DNA of 64,000 nt from Aphrocallistes beatrix. Its lineage: Eukaryota > Porifera > Hexactinellida > Sceptrulophora > Aphrocallistidae. The translations under genes and the position numbers were made by a program. The stretch spans positions 2,661,184 to 2,725,183 of the forward strand of contig OY725500.1 of the NCBI GenBank assembly GCA_963281255.1, read 5' to 3'. Of this stretch, positions 58,561 to 64,000 are shown one piece after another. Numbering within the stretch: position 1 is the first letter of the stretch; the number at the start of each line of letters is the position of its first letter. The notes under the pieces were generated by a model, which had not been told where the DNA came from, did not search any database, and saw nothing but the letters and a program-made list of their open reading frames with translations.

Positions 58561-59935
58561 TAATGATCACTACAATTAATATTTTGGCTGTGAGGGGCCA
58601 CTCAAAGAGGGTCATTCGACTGATGACTTGGGTTCCAAAATGCTTTTTGAGCCATTCCCTAGCTATTATTGAAGTTTGGGCAGGTCCACCATCCTTCAAA
58701 ATTCGACATCATTTTCTAAATATTCGACCTTCAACTAAGACTTGTTTCGTTCGATCATTGTCATTAATTTCATTTTATTTTGTGCGATATGAAAAGAGTT
58801 AAATTGATGCATATTTAAAAGAGATCATTGGTGTAATATCTTTGGATGCACTTTCGTTGTGTTATGCTTGATAGATAATGCAACTTAGCTTTGATTTATC
58901 CGCTCAAGAACGAAGCGATTCCTTTTTCATTGTAGTTCAGATGCCTTGCCTAATAACGTTATTCAAATTTGTCCACTTTTATTTGGTGAATTTAATAATA
59001 CGATGTGTGTGGTGTGCTTTTTGTACATTGTTGTTTGAATGGTTGCTGTATCCAGGGAGAATCTTGTCTAGATTGTGTAGAGTGTTTTGTTCTACTGATT
59101 AGATAAAATTTGAAATATATCCGTATTATTTGTAAGGATTATCTGTGGCATTCCTTGGTGATTTTCCCTTGGATAGAAAGAACACTGGGACACTGAATTG
59201 TAGTCATAGTCTCAAATGTACCTGGATGAAGTAGAGATGAAGATTGAAATACTTAGAATCTATTGGCTTAGTTTATAAGCTATTACTATCAATGGCTTTC
59301 AATTCATGTTATCATGTATTCCTAAATTTAAGAATCTAAAGTTTTATTCCATTTTATTATCAATTGATATATCATTAAAGATAACAAAATTTTGTCATTA
59401 AATTGATGTTCATTATGTTCTCTCATCTTATTCTATTCTTTTGATTTGTTTACTCTCGAATCCCACATAGTCAGTCCCTCAATAGACTTTAATTCAAAAT
59501 TTTTCTCGTGTGTAGTAAGGTTTTAATTAATTTTGGTAATGACACTAATTTACCAGAATTTCCGATTTCGACTATAGATTCATTCAAGGTCATCATCTTC
59601 TGTATGCTTTGTGACCTGAAAAATTTCCCTTCGGTCTATCGATGAGGCGCAGAATTTGAGATGAGTAAGTAGTCTGCATTCACGAACATTATGTTCGAAT
59701 GGAAACACGATTTTATCATTATATTTGTCAGATACCTATCCAGCAGATGTTTCTTACGAAAAAGCTGTCTAAATTTATTTTCTCTCGAGATTATGGTGTT
59801 GCACTGGTGTTCTCGCAATATATTATATATATATTATTATTTAGTAAAATTTCAATACAATTGTTATCAGCTGAAATACAAGGCTACTAATAGTTTAACA
59901 ATATTTTTTAACCATCAGATCTCCAAAACATTAAA
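58561..59935. other. Intronic sequence without recognised gene
   Basis: Frames at 58563-58802 and 58878-59102 have no recognisable relatives and no splice context. No repeat ends seen. Confidence 0.35.
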
Positions 59936-60375
59936 AGAGCGCGTTAAGAAGTGCAGCGTCGAGGTGCGCACTCCTATTTTTAGGAGCGGAGCCTGGAGCC
60001 CGATTCTTTTGAAACACAGAGCCGTGAGCCGGAGCTCTTACTTTTGAGGAACAACGTTCACTGGTGCGCACTCTACTATTCCACTTAAAATTCAATTTGG
60101 CTTAATTTAAATTAGAGAATGACATTTATGGAAAGTATACAACTATTAGTAGTCAAATCTCAAATCTTTTTAATTCTGTTTGATTTTGGCATAAATTTCA
60201 TTGTGTCTCATTATTTTCAAATAGTATCTTCAAGGAGCGCAATGAGAAGCGCATTCATTTTTCCTAGGGGCTGGAGCCGGAAAACACTCACCTTGAAAAT
60301 TATGAGCAGAGGCTGGAACGCGTTACAATTAAAAGTATAAAGCGAGGAGCGTGAGCGCGTTCCTCTAAAATTCTT
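59936..60375. repeat. GC-rich 'gagcgcg/ggagcgg' repeat, possibly a hAT MITE
   Basis: Words such as GGAGCGGAGCC, GAGCCGGAGC and GAGCGTGAGCGCG cluster near both ends. The style is that of some hAT MITEs, but precise ends and duplication are not defined. Confidence 0.35.
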
Positions 60376-61133
60376 GCCCATATGATGCTTTAATAGACTC
60401 TTTCTTGTTCCTATAAATTGGTTTCCATATATATAATATGAATCCATGATTTCCCGAGAAATGTTTCATTGAAATATATAATAGTGGAAAAAAACATAAC
60501 TCGTGGAAGTGTTTTCACATTCATTGCTTAGTGTGACAAAATTAAGAATTTGGAAGCATACATCCCTTCCGTGGAGTCTTTTAATTCTTTGACGGAGTTT
60601 CTTATCTCTATGAGTAAATATAATTCATTGAATATTGGTTGTTTCAAGCGCGCTTCGCTTGCTTATGCTGCGCAGCTGCCGGACACTTTGTGTCCTCCAG
60701 AGGCTCCCTTCGATCGCTTGAGGTCTCATTAGTTAATTATAAGGGAGATGACATCTCTAAATATGTCTATCTTAGTGCTAAAATCGATATCACTCGAAAA
60801 ATATCAAATTTGTCAATTTTTAAAATTTTGATGCGTAATGATGACATCACATGAGTGATGAGTCATCATTTTTTATGATAGTTACATCATATGTGTGGTA
60901 TATTAATATGCACATTCTATTAAAATTTCAGCCTTCTAATAGCACTTAAAATGGCTGAGTAATGGTCGAAAAACTGAAATTTCTGTTTATAAAAAGGTGA
61001 CAATGACGTCATAATTCCATGATGAGTCGACATTTTCGTCTGAGCTCAGAACTTACTGGAGCCATAGCCAAATGACTTCCACGCCAAAAATCAGCTTTCT
61101 ACGCCTGGCAGTTTCTTCAATCAATTCGTTATA

Positions 61134-61317
61134 CAGTACAACTCGATTAGTACTTACTCGGGATGCAACCTACTTCGGCTTAGTACGTACTCATTTGTCT
61201 TTCCCAGAATTCATTTATTATATAGATTCCTACGTAATATCAACACGGTTAGTACGTACTTACGGATAGTACGTACTTTTCCGCTTCCCGGAGGGGTACG
61301 TACTAACCGAGTTCTAC
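61134..61317. mobile_element. Pogo-like MITE, 'agtacgtac' family
   Basis: Left CAGTACAACTCGATTAGTAC and right GTACTAACCGAGTTCTACT after TA. 'tagtacgtac' is repeated several times inside. Confidence 0.75.
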
Positions 61318-61335
61318 TATATATATGTATATATA

Positions 61336-61525
61336 CAGTCGACTCCGCTTAATAGGGTCACATCGGTCAGAAGACACTTTGACCCGATTAAGCGGAGAAC
61401 CCTATTAACCGAAAATATTTTGTACTAAACTCCTATGTGTGATAGCTATTCCGGTCCTGCCAAAAGTGGCCCGATTAAGCGGTTGACCCGATTAAACAGT
61501 GAACCCTATTAAGCGGAGTCGACTG
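61336..61525. mobile_element. Pogo-like MITE, 'cttaatagg' family, 190 bp
   Basis: Ends CAGTCGACTCCGCTTAATAG and exact complement, TA on both sides. 'cccgattaagcgg' is repeated inside. Confidence 0.88.
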
Positions 61526-61582
61526 TATATATATATTTCCAAACATTAATCTAGTTTTAATAGTAAGGATATGATTACAATA

Positions 61583-62475
61583 CAAGCACGCTTAGCTTAC
61601 TTGCGATGCGCGGCTTGCAGATACTGCGTATCCGCAGAACCGCCCTGTGGGCGCCATGAGTTACTTAATCTAACCTATTTTGGGATTGTTTTACTTTATA
61701 TAAATATTGTAAACAAGATTTAACGAATGATTTCTCATTTGGATACGAAAATGTAATATTCGAAATATACACCCCTGAAAGCCCCCATGTCAACCGTTGA
61801 AAGCAAGTTTCTATCCTATTTTGAGATTTGTTTACTTTATGTACCTATTGTAAACAAAAGCAAACAAATTAATTATCGAATTTACTTTAAAATATGATAT
61901 TCGAAATATACTAGTATACCCCGAAAACCCCATGTCACCTGTTGGAAGCCAGTCTCTAGCTTATTTTTCAAAATTCGTCAAATGGTGTGAAATATGTATC
62001 CCCCAGATTGCTTGGGATTTTTCTATTTATAGTAAATACCCCGAATGTTTATGTCTTCCACGCCCAAAATGACTTAAATCGGAAAAGATGCGACACATTC
62101 CAAGGACAACGGAGAGCTAATTATTAAAGGTGTGAAAATATGCACATAATCTTTTTTATTTCTATACATTATATACATTTACATTTCTATACATTATATA
62201 CATTTATACATTTAAGATATCAAACATAAGTTGTGGCTTTGAAGTGTTTAATAACAATGACAATCTTTTGTTGTGACGTTCCATGATTCCCGATTGTGTA
62301 GTCATATATTTTGTATAGAAATTGTGTGAAAATTGTTTTCCATTTTTCTCGTAGAGATGTTAAAATTTCGCTTAGATCTTAGAACTTAATCGTAGTCAAT
62401 CATTTGACACCTACATGGCAATTTTCATATCTCTACGAATTTTCTTCAATCAATTCGGACAAAAAAAGCGTAACG
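61583..62475 (-). mobile_element. Helitron-like family B, long copy
   Basis: The 3' end GCGTGCTTG|T is at 61583; the 5' 'tgtccgaattgattgaagaa' block is at about 62440-62460. The interior has repeated 'caaacaaat' and 'cccatgtcaac' type words. No coding sequence. Confidence 0.65.
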
Positions 62476-62836
62476 TTTTAAAACCCCTCAATGACAATGA
62501 TTTTAGCTTGCTCATTTCCGGTTAAGTCATTTGGGTGGGGAAACCATAGAAATGTAAGGTTCAAGCTATAAATAGAATGAACCCCAGGTCATTGATGGGA
62601 TAATTACTAATATATAAGATAGTAATATATTGGATAAAAGGAATTTTATCGCTGTGATCCGCCCACATCTAATAATATTACTTGCATTTTAATTGGGTAT
62701 ATTGATAATTTGTCCTGTCCACGGTTATCGCGATACCACAGTCTACGGTATCGAATTTTTGGTGTTAATTATCTTACAAATCAAAAGTTAACTTTTAAGT
62801 CTTTAAGAAAAGTCAGATTTTAACCTTATTTTTTAG

Positions 62837-62909
62837 ATACCAAACAATTGTTAGATACAAGACATCATTTTATTCTTTCTACCTACCAATTGCATCAGCA
62901 ATGTTTTTG
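62837..62909 (+). CDS. FDPS: Farnesyl diphosphate synthase, downstream internal exon
   Basis: This exon encodes 24 residues after a split codon, containing IVRYKTSFYSFYLPIASAMF. It corresponds to the conserved FDPS helix 'YK.AFYSFYLP.A.AM', whose Lys-Thr contacts the allylic diphosphate side of the active site and which precedes the second Asp-rich motif. The acceptor CTTATTTTTTAG ends at 62836 and the donor GTGAGT starts at 62910. It begins in phase 2 and ends in phase 0. The exon limits fit those I recall for vertebrate FDPS. The next exon, expected to start with Ala-Gly-Ile-like residues, is not in the last 1.1 kb of the window. Confidence 0.94.
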
Positions 62910-63074
62910 GTGAGTTATTTTTGATGTTTTGGCTTTTATATAAGTAGACATTAATATTTGATTATTTTCAGCTGACTTACTATTCAACCTTTCAAACTTG
63001 ATTGATATAAAGTAAAAATTCCACAATGTCGCATATGTTGTATACACGTGTTCAGTAGAGTAGAACTATGGTCA
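62910..63074. other. FDPS intron start
   Basis: An acceptor-like TTGATTATTTTCAG ends near 62973, but the sequence after it closes within nine codons and does not resemble FDPS. Confidence 0.5.
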
Positions 63075-63500
63075 ACTTACGAGGCTTCTAGTTACGCTGC
63101 ACGGATGGCGTACACTTTGCTTTCATCGGAAGCGCCCTTCGGGCACCTAGGCTCACATTGATTAATTATATGGTAGATAACATCTCTAAATACATCTGTC
63201 TTACTGTTACTTGTATAATCGATATCACCCTAAAGATTACAACATTTTCAAATTGTGAAACTTTTATGCGTAATGATGACGTCATAACAATGTTGAGTAA
63301 TCATTTTTGGATGATAGTTATAGCACATGTGAAGAATATTAATATACACATTCTCTTAGCATTTCAGCGTTCTATCACCTAAAATGGCTGAGTTATGGTC
63401 GAAAAACCGAAATTTCAGATTATAAAAAAACTGACAATGACCTCATAATTCTATGATGAGTCGACATTTTCGTCTGAGGTCAGAACTTAGTGGAGCCTAC
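63075..63500 (-). mobile_element. Helitron-like family A, diverged copy
   Basis: 'gcgcccttcgggcacctagg', TGACGTCA and 'gatgagtcgacattttcgtc' are present. The 3' hairpin and 5' end are degraded. Confidence 0.7.
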
Positions 63501-63505
63501 CCATA

Positions 63506-63625
63506 TTAATTAGAATCCTTAGTGTTAAAACTCGATGAATTTGTATTTAAATATATCATAGCCCAATGTATATAAGGCTTGCCATCTGAATCTCAAAAAT
63601 GGATCAATGATGCGGTCGAAGATGG
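63506..63625 (+). mobile_element. Helitron-like 5' end joined to a CATAGC left end
   Basis: A worn TCCTTAGTGTTAAAACTCG start (63506-63556) runs into CATAGCCCAATGTATATAAG (63557-63625). Both are truncated. Confidence 0.6.
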
Positions 63626-64000
63626 ATATCACGGGTGTAAATGTGTTACGAAATTTTTGAAAATATTGCCATTGCAAACAGTGCATATTTTCATTATATA
63701 GGGTATTTCTACTAACAGAATCCACATTCTTTTCGATTCCCTGACATCAAAAAAATTTTTTGATGCAATTTTAAGTACCTTTTTCGATATCTGATTTCTC
63801 ATCATCTATTCATTTTAGATGTAATTAAAGTGTTAAATATGTATAGAAGCCATGCATAAACTGTCTATGAATAGTAAATTTACTCAATATAATGGTTTGA
63901 TTTCACGAAATCTTTTATTTTTGACCAAAATCGCCGTTCCGCATCCCACTATCCCCGAACATTATTCACAAAATTTTCTTCACTCTAAAATGGTAGATAT
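63626..64000. other. Intronic sequence to window end
   Basis: Nothing recognised. The next FDPS exon is not seen. Confidence 0.4.

Larger units (their letters stand above)
60645..61569 (-). mobile_element. Helitron-like family A copy with two pogo-like MITEs in its TA tract
   Basis: The 3' end GAAGCGCGCTTG is at 60645; the 5' end TCCTTACTATTAAAACTAG reads from 61569. The TA tract is broken by MITEs at 61134-61317 and 61336-61525. Confidence 0.85.

Noticed and set aside
60645..61569. GC-rich 'gcgcttcgcttgc' segments as CpG-island promoters
   Set aside because: They are the 3' ends of a repeated Helitron-like family, present many times in the window.
62960..63010. TTTTCAG acceptor as the next FDPS exon after 62909
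   Set aside because: The following frame is closed and lacks the expected Ala-Gly-Ile start.

Overview
The window is AT-rich eukaryotic DNA, almost certainly from an invertebrate animal. It carries spliced protein-coding exons, degraded animal-type DNA transposons (Tc1, mariner, pogo-like, hAT, Harbinger, P/THAP), a tRNA-derived sequence and minisatellites, plus one 200-N assembly gap. I cannot name the species. No bacterial or viral gene organisation is present.

Three exons on the + strand read as one host gene, farnesyl diphosphate synthase (FDPS): 1850-1962, 2928-3008 and 62837-62909. They have good splice sites and compatible reading frames. The second carries the first Asp-rich catalytic motif, DDIMD. 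The roughly 70 residues expected between exons two and three were not found. The window is therefore essentially the inside of one gene, with about 60 kb between two recognisable exons filled by transposon debris. The missing exons may lie in the gap (33547-33746), be too diverged for me to see, or be lost.

The intron is built from a few element families, often nested. (1) A Helitron-like non-autonomous family (called A, with a diverged sister B) starts with TCCTTACTATTAAAA and ends with a GC-rich hairpin and CTTG. It inserts between A and T without target duplication and carries a (TA)n tract and repeated TGACGTCA/TGAGTCA sites. (2) 'CATAGC' elements with 7-bp target duplications occur as long palindromes (10069-11150, 44113-45176) and as longer copies with THAP-like and P-transposase-like coding relics (16560-18640, 45985-48793). 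I read both as P-superfamily. (3) Tc1/mariner MITEs and transposase relics: mariner 23956-25636, Tc1 DD34E 57346 onward, Tc1-like DD37E from 38130. (4) Pogo-like MITEs with CAG...CTCG termini, two of which have expanded a terminus-like motif into an internal 22-bp minisatellite. (5) hAT MITEs with 8-bp duplications. (6) A PIF/Harbinger relic with a Myb/SANT gene, a Mutator-like MITE, and SCAND3/KRBA2-type integrase relics at 32882-33311 and 50079-51020.

Layout: 1-3008 has two FDPS exons and small MITEs. 3314-7969 has P-like and pogo fragments and a 1.9-kb TIR element. 9072-11819 is a multi-level nest. 12530-15323 is hAT and Harbinger. 15890-19068 is an inverted-repeat unit enclosing a P-like element. 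21190-25636 has three Tc1/mariner relics. 27945-31337 has a second copy of the 1.9-kb element and Helitron-like copies. 32110-33546 has a 39-bp minisatellite and integrase relic before the gap. 37077-45303 is a large nest in Helitron-like copies. 45985-48793 is the second P-like element. 50079-58560 has integrase, hAT and Tc1 relics. 60645-62475 has Helitron-like copies before the last FDPS exon.
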